The position numbers and the translations under genes were made by a program. The notes beneath the pieces are model-generated. The model searched no databases. It was not told the origin of the DNA and was given only the letters and a program-made list of their open reading frames with translations. Shown piece by piece: positions 13,331 to 21,672 of a stretch of DNA of 22,308 nucleotides. Numbering within the stretch: position 1 is the first letter of the stretch; every line of letters begins with the position of its first letter. The stretch comes from JBFGJY01 sp041576975 (GTDB lineage: Bacteria > Pseudomonadota > Gammaproteobacteria > UBA4575), in assembly GCA_041576975.1 (NCBI GenBank), contig JBFGJY010000041.1:1-22308 (forward strand), given 5' to 3'.

Positions 13331-14716
13331 TTAGGCATACGCATCAATCAAATACAGCGCAGATTGAATTTCTTTCTGTATATTTGAAAGTACACTATCA
13401 TTTTCATCATTTAATGATAAAGATTCACTATATTGATTATTCGAACTTATATTCTCACCTTCAGGGTATTGAGAGTGATCTTCTGCATGGTTAGAAAATC
13501 GACTGCCTACATTGACATCTTGTAAGTTTATCCCACTATTATTTAGTTGCTCACGTAGGCTTGGTAGATTTGCTTCAATTGCCTCCTTAGATACAGTGCT
13601 GTTGGCCAAGAAGTTAATTGTCAGTTTTGAGTCTTCTAGATTCAACGAAACATTTACATGCCCTAAAGATTCTGGATATACATTAATATTTGCATTTTGA
13701 ATTTTATTCCCAATTAACCATTTAATATTTTGGAATAGAGATTGATCTGTACTTTGTGCAACAACTTCTAAATTTGCATTAGTACTTTGATTTAAGTTTA
13801 AAGGTATAGGTGTATCTACAGTGTAATTTAATATAGTTCCAATATTTAAACGCTGTGCGGAATCATGAATAGAAACTGGATTAGTCGTTTGTAAATTTGG
13901 ATCTGATCTGTTTGCAGATAATATTTGCTTAAAAAGCTCAACATCAGCTGTTTGTTTTAGATTGCGAATTTCTACATTAGAATTATCATCTATTAGATAA
14001 TCGAGGTTATATTTTTTTATAGACCTATCTAAGTTTTCAATATTATGATGTGCACTTGTATGCTGTTTATTTTGAGTATTGAATAGTGCTTCAACTAGAT
14101 CTTCAGAAGCAGGTGCATCACTTGTAAAAATTCTAGGCTGTTCATATAAAGCATGTGGTGAAGTGACATGCTTTATTTTTGTAGCAGATGTGATTGAGGG
14201 TGACTGCACCAATTTAACAAAACCAGATTGATCAGCATTCGTTAACAACGCATCAAATCTCTCCGTTAACTCAACTTTTGTATTAGATAGAGTAGTAACA
14301 TCATCTTGCGTGGGTTCAAGGTTATTGATAGCTGATGTAATAGCGTCTGATAGGGGCTTTAATTCATCTTGAACTTCTTCTAAATCGAAATGAATAGCCA
14401 ATTGATCATTGTCTTTTAATGTATAGGTTGCAATTTTATTTTCAAAGATGTTATTTACCAACGGCTGCGATTCAAGCTGGTTTGCTTGGCCTAATGAAGA
14501 GAAGAGCACCTGCGGCAAAATATTGCCGCCCTCTGGCAACTGTTCACCGCCATCCAATTCTGAAATTTGTTTTAAAGAACTTTTAAGGTGAGCGAAAAAA
14601 CTACCGTTCACACTTGGTTTTTGCCCAATTTGTTCCAAGCCAGCACAATTTTCACAAGAACTTGATGAAACTTGTAAAAGTGTCGGCGATATCTCTGTAC
14701 TTGCCATATCTAGCAT
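13331..14716 (-). CDS. fliK: Flagellar hook-length control protein FliK
   Basis: The 461-residue protein has a long, poorly conserved, polar N-terminal ruler region (1 to about 320). It is followed by the Flg_hook domain (about 325-403) with INVYPESLGHVNVSLNLEDS, KLTINFLANSTVSKEAIEAN and LPSLREQLNNSGINLQDVNV. The P-x-x-LG-x-V-x-V core is the family signature. FliK is exported, measures hook length, and triggers the FlhB switch. An oddity is a CENC (C-x2-C) pair at 21-24, unusual in an exported, unstructured segment. Start choice is uncertain: AAAAGGA is very close to the first ATG and about 12 nt from the second (14707, MASTE). The gene stands between fliJ and fliL with gaps of 76 and 216 nt, so it may have its own promoter. 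Confidence 0.9.
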   Translation of the reverse strand: MLDMASTEISPTLLQVSSSSCENCAGLEQIGQKPSVNGSFFAHLKSSLKQISELDGGEQLPEGGNILPQVLFSSLGQANQLESQPLVNNIFENKIATYTLKDNDQLAIHFDLEEVQDELKPLSDAITSAINNLEPTQDDVTTLSNTKVELTERFDALLTNADQSGFVKLVQSPSITSATKIKHVTSPHALYEQPRIFTSDAPASEDLVEALFNTQNKQHTSAHHNIENLDRSIKKYNLDYLIDDNSNVEIRNLKQTADVELFKQILSANRSDPNLQTTNPVSIHDSAQRLNIGTILNYTVDTPIPLNLNQSTNANLEVVAQSTDQSLFQNIKWLIGNKIQNANINVYPESLGHVNVSLNLEDSKLTINFLANSTVSKEAIEANLPSLREQLNNSGINLQDVNVGSRFSNHAEDHSQYPEGENISSNNQYSESLSLNDENDSVLSNIQKEIQSALYLIDAYA

Positions 14717-14737
14717 TATTCCTTTTACCAGAATATA

Positions 14738-14753
14738 AGCATTTTTCAGGCCA
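14738..14753 (-). promoter_or_regulatory. Candidate sigma-54 promoter for fliK
   Basis: In the 76-nt gap before fliK the minus strand reads TGGCCTG-AAAA-ATGCT. The spacing GG-N10-GC is correct (GG 14752-14751, GC 14740-14739) and most consensus bases match, but the -24 box has two mismatches and the -12 box one. Transcription would begin near 14727, leaving only about 11 nt before the first fliK ATG, or 20 nt before the second. Confidence 0.4.
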
Positions 14754-14792
14754 AAAATCAGTTATATACAAATATTATCAAGCTCACCATTT

Positions 14793-15224
14793 TTAGTCGG
14801 ATTGCAGCTTGGCAAGTATCTGGTTATCCATCTCTCTTTGTTCGTTTTTATTTTTAGCTTGAATTTCTTGTTGATGATAACGTCCTATCAGGATTTCCAG
14901 AGCCTTAGTTTGTGCTCGATCTTTTTTTAACAATTGTATTTTTTGATCAACTATAATTTCTAATTTGTTAACTACTTCTTTTTGCCCATCAATTGCGATT
15001 TGTAGTTTTCCCATTAGCTTATGATGCAATTCCACACTATTTATAGTTTGATTTTTTTTGTTCTTATTTAGTGATGAATAATTATTTTTATAATTAATTA
15101 AATCTGTTAGCTTTTTATCGTTTTCAATTTTATTTTGCATAATCTCTACTAGAGATAAAAATTCCTTATTTAGCTTGAACTCTAATATTTCTAATGCAGA
15201 ATTCAATTTTTCTGAGCGTGTCAT
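14793..15224 (-). CDS. fliJ: Flagellar export chaperone FliJ
   Basis: The 143-residue protein is almost entirely charged and helical, with many K, E, Q and N residues and no membrane segment, as expected for the two-helix coiled coil of FliJ. KLNSALEILEFKLNKEFLSL begins the first helix. The second ends in RAQTKALEILIGRYHQQEIQ and QREMDNQILAKL, resembling the FliJ C-terminus. FliJ is the stalk in the FliI ATPase ring and contacts FlhA. Sequence conservation is low, so the call leans on the position 21 nt after fliI and before fliK. Confidence 0.88.
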   Translation of the reverse strand: MTRSEKLNSALEILEFKLNKEFLSLVEIMQNKIENDKKLTDLINYKNNYSSLNKNKKNQTINSVELHHKLMGKLQIAIDGQKEVVNKLEIIVDQKIQLLKKDRAQTKALEILIGRYHQQEIQAKNKNEQREMDNQILAKLQSD

Positions 15225-15245
15225 AGTATATTTATAAATTAATAC

Positions 15246-16622
15246 TTAACTAGAAGCGATTGGAGAAAGTGTGGCAATCAATTCATTTAAAGATGACTCA
15301 TAATTGTAGGGCTCTCTCATATCTTGCTTGAGAAATTCAGTCAGCCTTGGAAAAAACTGGATGGCCTCATCGATATTTTGATCGGTTCCATGCTGGTAGA
15401 CACCTAGATTTATCATATCTTCATGTTTTTTATATCTTGAGTATAACTCTCTAAACCTTTGGGCCATCTTAATCTGGTCGTCTTTACATACTGCTTGTAC
15501 TAATCTACTCACTGATGCTTCAACATCTATTGCAGGAAAATGTCCCGCTTCTGCTAAAGTCCTTGATAAAGTAATATGCCCATCTAATATTGCTCTTGAA
15601 GCATCTGCTATTGGGTCATTGTGGTCATCACCTTCTACCAATACAGTATAAAATGCAGTTATAGAACCTCCATGAATATTTGAATTTCCTGCTCGTTCAA
15701 CTAGTGCAGGTATTTTTGTAAATACAGATGGAGGATAGCCTTTTGTTGCAGGCGGCTCACCAACCGCTAATGCTATTTGTCTATGTGACTGCGCTACTCT
15801 TGTCAATGAATCCATTAACAACAAAACCTGTTTGCCATTGTCACGAAAATACTCTGCAATCGTTGTAGCGTACTTAGCTGCATGAACTCTCTGCAATGGT
15901 GAACAGTCTGCGGGAGCTGCGACCACAACAGTATTAGACATGCCCTCTATTCCAAGAATCTGATCAATGAATTCTTTAACTTCTCTTCCACGTTCACCTA
16001 TTAATGCTACGACAGTCACAGCAGCAGAAGTAAATTTAGTCATCATGCCAAGCAAAACGCTTTTGCCTACTCCACTCCCAGCAAACAGGCCCATACGTTG
16101 ACCAGAACCAATACTGAATAAACCGTTTATAGATTTGACACCCACGTCAAGTGGTGTTCGTATTGGTGTTCGTTCAAATGGGTTTATATTTTTCCCTTCT
16201 AGACCTCTTACTTCATTGGTCTGGATAGGTCCTTTTTTATCTAATGGTTGACACGCACCATCAATTACTCGACCTAATAATTCAGGACCAACTGGCAACT
16301 TATGATTGTCTTTTGTAGGTATAACTCGTGCCCCGAGTACTGCACTGTGCATGCTTTCAATAGGCATTAGATAGCTTTTCGTACCTGCAAAACCGACTAC
16401 TTCAGCCTCAATCTTTTCGCCATCTGGAGATACAATCAAACAACGACCTCCAACATTTACCTGGCATCCCTCTGCTTCCATAGTTAAGCCCACAAGACGA
16501 GTTAGCCGTCCCTCCACGGTATAGGAAAATGGGGATAATGATTCTTCTGCTGAGTTAAGCGCGTCAACCCAGTATTGTTTACGCTGAGTAAGATATTGCA
16601 ATGTTTGTTCTACCTCAGTCAT
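15246..16622 (-). CDS. fliI: Flagellum-specific export ATPase FliI
   Basis: This is the F1-beta-like ATPase that powers substrate delivery at the export gate. Walker A AGSGVGKS is at 181-188, followed by VVALIGERGREVKEFI, Walker B VLLLMDSLTRVAQSHRQIAL, and GSITAFYTVLVEGDDHNDPI. I place the start at the ATG encoding MTEVEQTLQY (458 residues). It overlaps the fliH stop by 8 nt, has GGGATAGG upstream and gives the usual family length. A longer frame opening at 16700 would overlap fliH by 86 nt and add residues (KSLKLLPTYLEVSVRGIGL) unlike any FliI. FliH and FliJ, its regulators, flank it. Confidence 0.96.
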   Translation of the reverse strand: MTEVEQTLQYLTQRKQYWVDALNSAEESLSPFSYTVEGRLTRLVGLTMEAEGCQVNVGGRCLIVSPDGEKIEAEVVGFAGTKSYLMPIESMHSAVLGARVIPTKDNHKLPVGPELLGRVIDGACQPLDKKGPIQTNEVRGLEGKNINPFERTPIRTPLDVGVKSINGLFSIGSGQRMGLFAGSGVGKSVLLGMMTKFTSAAVTVVALIGERGREVKEFIDQILGIEGMSNTVVVAAPADCSPLQRVHAAKYATTIAEYFRDNGKQVLLLMDSLTRVAQSHRQIALAVGEPPATKGYPPSVFTKIPALVERAGNSNIHGGSITAFYTVLVEGDDHNDPIADASRAILDGHITLSRTLAEAGHFPAIDVEASVSRLVQAVCKDDQIKMAQRFRELYSRYKKHEDMINLGVYQHGTDQNIDEAIQFFPRLTEFLKQDMREPYNYESSLNELIATLSPIASS

Positions 16623-17217
16623 CAAACCTATCCCGCGTACGCTGACTTCCAAATATGTTGGCAGCAATTTGAGCGACTTGTGAGTCAATCGTTGCATCAA
16701 TTATTGAATCTTCCGTAGCTACTTTGCAACCTCCCGCCTCGATGGAAGGATCTTCCACTAATGAGTAACTTTCAGCAATTTCATCTTTGTTAAATACATT
16801 TCGCACAATATTTATATCACGTGGATTTAAATGAATAATCAGATGACTTTTTTCTAAAGGTAGTAATTTAATTGCTTCTTTTACTAACGAAACAACTTGT
16901 TCAGAGTTTATTTGTAGCTCTCTTCGAATGATTTGTTTTGATATCGATATTGCAAGATTTGCTAGAGCTTGAATAATATCTTTGTCGATTTCTTTAAGAG
17001 GGTTGAGTAAAGACTCAAATATTCTTTCTAGAGATTTTCTATATTCATTTAACTCTTGTTCTGCATTTTTCAACCCCTCCTCATATCCACTTTTTAATCT
17101 ATCGTTATATGATTGTTGGTTATTAGGTAGAGACAAATCTCTATCTAAATATGGGCTTTTCCTGGCAATTTCAAATGTGCTAATCGATGCGGACTGCCAA
17201 GTTTCTTCTTTGTCCAT
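16615..17217 (-). CDS. fliH: Flagellar assembly protein FliH (FliI regulator)
   Basis: The 200-residue protein has a polar N-terminus, then a helix with YNDRLKSGYEEGLKNAEQEL, which fits the G-x3-G-rich FliH stalk. The C-terminal domain contains NLAISISKQIIRRELQINSE, HLNPRDINIV and VEDPSIEAGGCKVATEDSII, the family signature, and ends in QVAQIAANIF. FliH inhibits and anchors the FliI ATPase to FliN in the C ring. There is no clear ribosome binding site; the start lies 13 nt after fliG, so translation may depend on coupling. The end overlaps fliI. Confidence 0.93.
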   Translation of the reverse strand: MDKEETWQSASISTFEIARKSPYLDRDLSLPNNQQSYNDRLKSGYEEGLKNAEQELNEYRKSLERIFESLLNPLKEIDKDIIQALANLAISISKQIIRRELQINSEQVVSLVKEAIKLLPLEKSHLIIHLNPRDINIVRNVFNKDEIAESYSLVEDPSIEAGGCKVATEDSIIDATIDSQVAQIAANIFGSQRTRDRFDD

Positions 17218-17230
17218 ATATATTTAAGGA

Positions 17231-18256
17231 TTAAAGAAAAGTTTCACCTTTTCCGCCTAGCATAATTGTTCCATCTTCCGCCAACCTCAACGCTACTTCC
17301 AATATTTCTTTTTGGGCTTCTTCAACTTCTGATAATCGAATAGGTCCAGAAGCCTCAAGATCATCTTTCAATAATTCTGCTGCGCGCTTTGATATATTTT
17401 TAAATATCTTATTGGCTACTTCACTACTTGCACCTTTTAATGCAATGACCAATTTATCTTGCGGAGCCTCTCTTAATATTGTCTGCATACCACGATCATC
17501 TACCTGTAGTAGATTATCAAATACAAACATTTTTCCTTTAATTTCTTCGCATAATTGTTCATCCACTTTTTTAAGTTCTTCAACAATATTATTTTCTGTT
17601 TCCTTATCAACGTTATTTAAGATATTTGCAGCTGCTTTAGCTCCACCTAGATTTTTAATTTTAGTATTTGTTTCTTGTGAAAATTGACTTTCTATTAGTT
17701 CTTCTAATTCTGTAAGCGCAGAGGAATTCACTGCGCCAAGTTTCGCTATTCTCATCACTACACTTGCTTTCTTTTCTGCATCCAATAATTCTAGTACTTT
17801 TCCTGCTTGTTCAGTTTTTAAGTGTACTAATAAAATTGCAATCAACTGTGGGTGTTCATCTTTTATTACATCAGCAATAGCTGCAGGATCTATCCATTTT
17901 AATGCTTCTAATCCACTGGCATTTGGGCCCAAAATAACGCGAGACAAGATACTATTAGCCTTTTGTGGGCCAATAGCCTGTAATAGTATTTTTTTAAGGT
18001 AATCTTGAGCCCCAATTTCAAGGGGGGTGTGCACCTGGTTAATGTCACTAAAATCATTCAAAACATCATATATATGGTTTTGTGTAACATTTTTGATTTC
18101 ATTCATCGCAGTACCGATGACTTCAAGTTCCTCTGGATCCATGAATTTGAGCACTTTCGACGCTTCCGATTCACCCAGTACCATTAATAAAACTGCTGCA
18201 CGCTGTGCGCCGTTCAATGAACTTAAACTATTTTCTGATTGCTCTTTATTCACCAT
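17231..18256 (-). CDS. fliG: Flagellar motor switch protein FliG
   Basis: The 341-residue protein is full length. The N-terminal FliF-binding domain starts LNGAQRAAVLLMVLGESEAS. The middle domain carries the EHPQ motif (DEHPQLIAILLVHL) and the GGAKAAANIL hinge that stacks on FliM. The C-terminal torque domain contains FDNLLQVDDRGMQTILRE and ends ALRLAEDGTIMLGGKGETFL, with the charged residues that meet the stator. The start lies inside the last codons of fliF (11-nt overlap), so FliF's FliG-binding tail and FliG's start share DNA. Confidence 0.97.
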   Translation of the reverse strand: MVNKEQSENSLSSLNGAQRAAVLLMVLGESEASKVLKFMDPEELEVIGTAMNEIKNVTQNHIYDVLNDFSDINQVHTPLEIGAQDYLKKILLQAIGPQKANSILSRVILGPNASGLEALKWIDPAAIADVIKDEHPQLIAILLVHLKTEQAGKVLELLDAEKKASVVMRIAKLGAVNSSALTELEELIESQFSQETNTKIKNLGGAKAAANILNNVDKETENNIVEELKKVDEQLCEEIKGKMFVFDNLLQVDDRGMQTILREAPQDKLVIALKGASSEVANKIFKNISKRAAELLKDDLEASGPIRLSEVEEAQKEILEVALRLAEDGTIMLGGKGETFL

Positions 18257-19901
18257 CTGGAGCCACCCAATTTTTTACAATTTTTGCAACTTGTTTAGGA
18301 TCTTGTGCTACTAATTCTTTTGCCATTGCTAACTGCTGCACATAATTAGGGTGATTAGTTGAACCTGCTGAAGTATTTGGCAACAAGGCGGTAACCTCAT
18401 TTCCATTCGCTTGTAATTCTGGTATTTGCGTGCTCGGTCCTCCGGTAATGGAAACGTGTTTATTCTGCAATGTCTTCATGGCGGGTCGTACAACCATAAA
18501 TAAAATGATCAATACGGCTAAACCTGCAAATACTTGTTTAATAATTGATAATAACCACGGTTGCTTCCAAATAGGTACAGCGGGAGGCTCTTCAATTGTT
18601 GCTTGAGGTAGGAAACTACTATTATAAACGGTTATGCTATCGCCACGCTCTTCGTTAAAACCAATCGCATCACGAACAATCCCACGAATTAAAGCAAAAT
18701 CTTCACTTACTAAGGGAGTTTTTATCGATTCACCTGATTCATTAATTATCTCTTTATCGTCAACAACAATGGCCACAGTAATGCGATTAATTAGACTTTT
18801 TGCTTCTTGTGTATAGCGTATCGTTTTATCAAGCTCATAATTTCGCGTTGTATTTTGTGTAGTTGAGACCGGTGGTTTAGTTGATACAGGTGCATCATCA
18901 TCTTCTTGTGTTGCTTGCTGTTGAACAGTACCTCCTACAGGTGGTTGATTACTTAATGCACCAGGTATGCCCAACGCATTAGGTAACGAACCCTCATTGC
19001 GTTGATCAGAAACTTGTTCACTACGAACTTGTTGAGAATCAGGGTCGAATAGTTCTTCAGCACTCTCACTCTTAGCAAATTCAATATCTGCATTTACTTG
19101 TGCTTTAATTTTATTAATTCCATAAATTGGAACAAGTAATTCCTCAATGCGTTTAGCGTAAGTCTGTTCTATTTCTTTTTTATATCTAAGTTGTTTTGCC
19201 GACTGAGCAATTACATCATTACCATCTGTTGAACTTACTAATTGCCCCCACTGATTAACTATTGTCACATTACCAATTTCAAGATATGGAACACTCGATG
19301 CCACTAAATGAGTTATGGACTCCGCCTGACCTGGCTCTAATACCCTACCTGGCATAAGCTTAACCATTACAGACGCTGAAGTTACACCTCGATTTCTCAC
19401 AAACACGGAGTGTTTAGGCATGGCAATATGAACCCGTGCATTGTCAATATTTCTCATCCCTCCAATTGTGCGGCTTAACTCAATCTCCAATGCGTGCTGA
19501 TAGCGAGCGGCTTCCATAAACTGGCTCGTACCTAAAGATGACTTTTCATTTAGCACCTCAAAACCTGTACCACCAGATTGTGGCAAACCCTCTGATGCAA
19601 GAATTATCTTAGCCTCACCGACTTTATCATTAGCAACCATTACCATGCCGGACGATGCATCTATACGAAATGGAATGTTAGAGGCACGCAGTGCATCTGC
19701 AACCATACCTGTGTCAGATTGAGACAAATTTGTATATAAAGGGCTAAACTCCGGTTTAATGGACCAAAGGGTAACACCCACTCCTAAGGCCAGCACCGCA
19801 GCCAGACCAAAAATAATACTTAAATGCGAAAATAATTGACGGAAAAAAACTCCTGGATTAAAAACTGGAGGAGCTTCCGTTGTTTCAAGCATTGCTGCCA
19901 T
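18246..19901 (-). CDS. fliF: Flagellar MS-ring protein FliF
   Basis: The 551-residue inner-membrane protein has transmembrane helices at about 26-46 (LSIIFGLAAVLALGVGVTLW) and about 455-475 (VFAGLAVLIILFMVVRPAMK). The periplasmic ring-building motifs lie between: LYTNLSQSDTGMVADALRAS, QHALEIELSRTIGGMRNIDN and ARVHIAMPKHSVFVR. The proline/glutamine-rich stretch at about 300-345 is the normal variable loop. The C-terminus ends with a FliG-binding segment (ELVAQDPKQVAKIVKNWVAP). It is the base on which the rod, C ring and export gate assemble. It starts 38 nt after fliE and overlaps fliG by 11 nt. Confidence 0.97.
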   Translation of the reverse strand: MAAMLETTEAPPVFNPGVFFRQLFSHLSIIFGLAAVLALGVGVTLWSIKPEFSPLYTNLSQSDTGMVADALRASNIPFRIDASSGMVMVANDKVGEAKIILASEGLPQSGGTGFEVLNEKSSLGTSQFMEAARYQHALEIELSRTIGGMRNIDNARVHIAMPKHSVFVRNRGVTSASVMVKLMPGRVLEPGQAESITHLVASSVPYLEIGNVTIVNQWGQLVSSTDGNDVIAQSAKQLRYKKEIEQTYAKRIEELLVPIYGINKIKAQVNADIEFAKSESAEELFDPDSQQVRSEQVSDQRNEGSLPNALGIPGALSNQPPVGGTVQQQATQEDDDAPVSTKPPVSTTQNTTRNYELDKTIRYTQEAKSLINRITVAIVVDDKEIINESGESIKTPLVSEDFALIRGIVRDAIGFNEERGDSITVYNSSFLPQATIEEPPAVPIWKQPWLLSIIKQVFAGLAVLIILFMVVRPAMKTLQNKHVSITGGPSTQIPELQANGNEVTALLPNTSAGSTNHPNYVQQLAMAKELVAQDPKQVAKIVKNWVAPDGE

Positions 19902-19939
19902 GTATTTTAATTCTCTTGTAAATCATTAATGTAATTTTT

Positions 19940-20260
19940 TTATACTGGCATGCTCATAATCTCTTGGTATGCAGTAACCAGTTGATTGCGTACTTGTTTG
20001 ACTGCCTCAAATGAAACTCGTGCTTTTTGCATTTCTATCATGACTCTTGATAATTCTACTGTAGAGTCTCCTTGTTCAAATCTGTTTGCAAGTTCAGTTG
20101 CCTTCATTTGTTGCTGGTTGACTTTATCTACAGAGGTTTTGAGCATTGACGCAAAATTTATTTCTTCATTTTCTTGCTTACTAATGCTTACACTTGGGTC
20201 GATTTGTTTAGATATACTTCTAATTTGAGAAAGTAATTCGTTAATTTTTATGTCACTCAT
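19940..20260 (-). CDS. fliE: Flagellar hook-basal body adaptor FliE
   Basis: The 106-residue protein is of FliE size. The N-terminal half is polar (ISKQIDPSVSISKQENEE); the C-terminal half has FASMLKTSVDKVNQQQMKAT, LANRFEQGDSTVELSRVMIE, and FEAVKQVRNQLVTAYQEIM, the characteristic helices that link the MS ring to the rod. It is the first gene of the fliE-J block, 28 nt after fleR, too small a gap for a sigma-54 promoter. Any separate promoter would have to lie within fleR. Confidence 0.95.
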   Translation of the reverse strand: MSDIKINELLSQIRSISKQIDPSVSISKQENEEINFASMLKTSVDKVNQQQMKATELANRFEQGDSTVELSRVMIEMQKARVSFEAVKQVRNQLVTAYQEIMSMPV

Positions 20261-20288
20261 CTTTTATAATCTCTTTTAATGTTTTAGC

Positions 20289-21647
20289 TTACGCAGTTCT
20301 ATATGCAGGTGGGATAGGTATACCGCTCTCTTTCATCTTTGCAATTTTATATCTAAGGGTTCTCGGACTAATTCCAAGTCTCTCAGCAACAACTTTTCGA
20401 TTTCCATTTTCTGATTCTAAGGCCTGTAATATCAGTTCCTGTTCATGAGACTTTAGATCCGTAGTTAAATTTGTAACGACTTCTTCGTTTTTTTCTTCAA
20501 CTCCATCTAATTCCAACAAATTTTCTTCAATAATATTAGTGCTACATAAAACTATTGCTCGTTGTATAACATTTTCTAATTCCCTGACATTTCCTGGCCA
20601 ATAATAATTAATAAGTCTTTGACGAGCTTGTTCAGAAAGTTCTAAAGTATTGTTAGGTGAATATTTATTAATTAAGGCATAAGACAAAGGCAAAATATCT
20701 TCGATACGTTCACGTAATGGATGTACAGTAATTGGAAAAACATTTAATCTATAAAACAAATCTTCTCTAAAATTACCTTTTTTAACTTCTTCTTTTAAAT
20801 TTCTATTAGATGTTGCAATTATCCTCACATTTAATTCAATTAGCTTTTTACCGCCTAATCTTTCTACTTGCTTTTCTTGTAATACGCGCAACAACTTCGC
20901 TTGCAAGGCTAAATCCATTTCCGATATTTCATCCAATAACAAAGTCCCTTGTTGCGCTTCCTCAAATTTACCTGCCTTTGCTATATGTGCGCCCGTATAA
21001 GCCCCCTTTTCATAACCAAAAAGTACAGCCTCCAGCATATTTTCTGGAATTGCAGCGCAATTAATGGCCACAAATGGATACTTCGCACGCGGTGAATTAG
21101 TATGAATATATCGTGCAAAAACTTCTTTTCCCGTACCACTTTCACCTCTTATAAAAACAGATACTGATGTATTCGCTACTTTTCTAGCAATCTTTTTAAT
21201 TTCTATGGATTTCTTATCTACAGATATAAAATTGGTATCATTGGCATATTTTGAAACATTCACACGTAAATTCTTCTTTATCACGCTGATTAAGTGTTCA
21301 GCATCAAAAGGCTTAACTAGATAATCACTTGCACCATTTTGCATGGAGGTGACAGCTTTTTCGATGGTTCCATATGCGGTCATCAATACAACAGGTAGAG
21401 AAAAATACTTTCTCTTTATTGCATCTAAAAATTGATAGCCATCTATAATAGACTCATTTGATGACACAATATTGTCAAACTGAATATCACTTAAGACCAT
21501 ATCGATACGCTCATTACTTAAAAGCCCCATCGCACTCATTGGCGAAGCTGATTCGAAAACATTAAATCCTTGATCTCGAATTGATCCGGCTATGGCCTGA
21601 CTTAATTTTTTATCATCTTCAACAATTAGTATGTTTTTTTCATGCAT
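20289..21647 (-). CDS. fleR: Sigma-54-dependent flagellar response regulator FleR/FlrC
   Basis: The 452-residue activator has three parts. The receiver (1-125) has acidic pocket E10-D11-D12, phosphoacceptor D54, T90 and K112. The AAA+ domain (about 140-375) has Walker A GESGTGKE at 168-175, the sigma-54 contact loop as GAYTGA, Walker B GTLLLDEISEMD and an arginine-finger region NVRIIATSNRNL. The C-terminal Fis-type HTH ends VVAERLGISPRTLRYKIAKM. I start at the ATG encoding MHEKNILIVEDD (AAAAGG 7-9 nt upstream); a GTG 51 nt further upstream would extend it into the fleS tail without a site. The receiver has about eight extra residues after D54 and lacks the usual proline. It follows fleS by 25 nt and is the expected activator of the sigma-54 promoters here. 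Confidence 0.95.
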   Translation of the reverse strand: MHEKNILIVEDDKKLSQAIAGSIRDQGFNVFESASPMSAMGLLSNERIDMVLSDIQFDNIVSSNESIIDGYQFLDAIKRKYFSLPVVLMTAYGTIEKAVTSMQNGASDYLVKPFDAEHLISVIKKNLRVNVSKYANDTNFISVDKKSIEIKKIARKVANTSVSVFIRGESGTGKEVFARYIHTNSPRAKYPFVAINCAAIPENMLEAVLFGYEKGAYTGAHIAKAGKFEEAQQGTLLLDEISEMDLALQAKLLRVLQEKQVERLGGKKLIELNVRIIATSNRNLKEEVKKGNFREDLFYRLNVFPITVHPLRERIEDILPLSYALINKYSPNNTLELSEQARQRLINYYWPGNVRELENVIQRAIVLCSTNIIEENLLELDGVEEKNEEVVTNLTTDLKSHEQELILQALESENGNRKVVAERLGISPRTLRYKIAKMKESGIPIPPAYRTA

Positions 21648-21672
21648 TGCGCTACCTTTTAAATAAATATCT

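Noticed and set aside
16615..16700. Longer FliI reading frame starting at 16700
   Set aside because: It would overlap fliH by 86 nt and adds residues unlike FliI. The ATG at 16622 has an upstream GGGATAGG and the usual 8-nt overlap with the fliH stop.
21056..21070. Sigma-54-like TGGCC...TTGC inside fleR as a fliE promoter
   Set aside because: GG and GC are 9 bases apart, not 10, and sigma-54 tolerates almost no change in this spacing. It is also nearly 800 nt from fliE.
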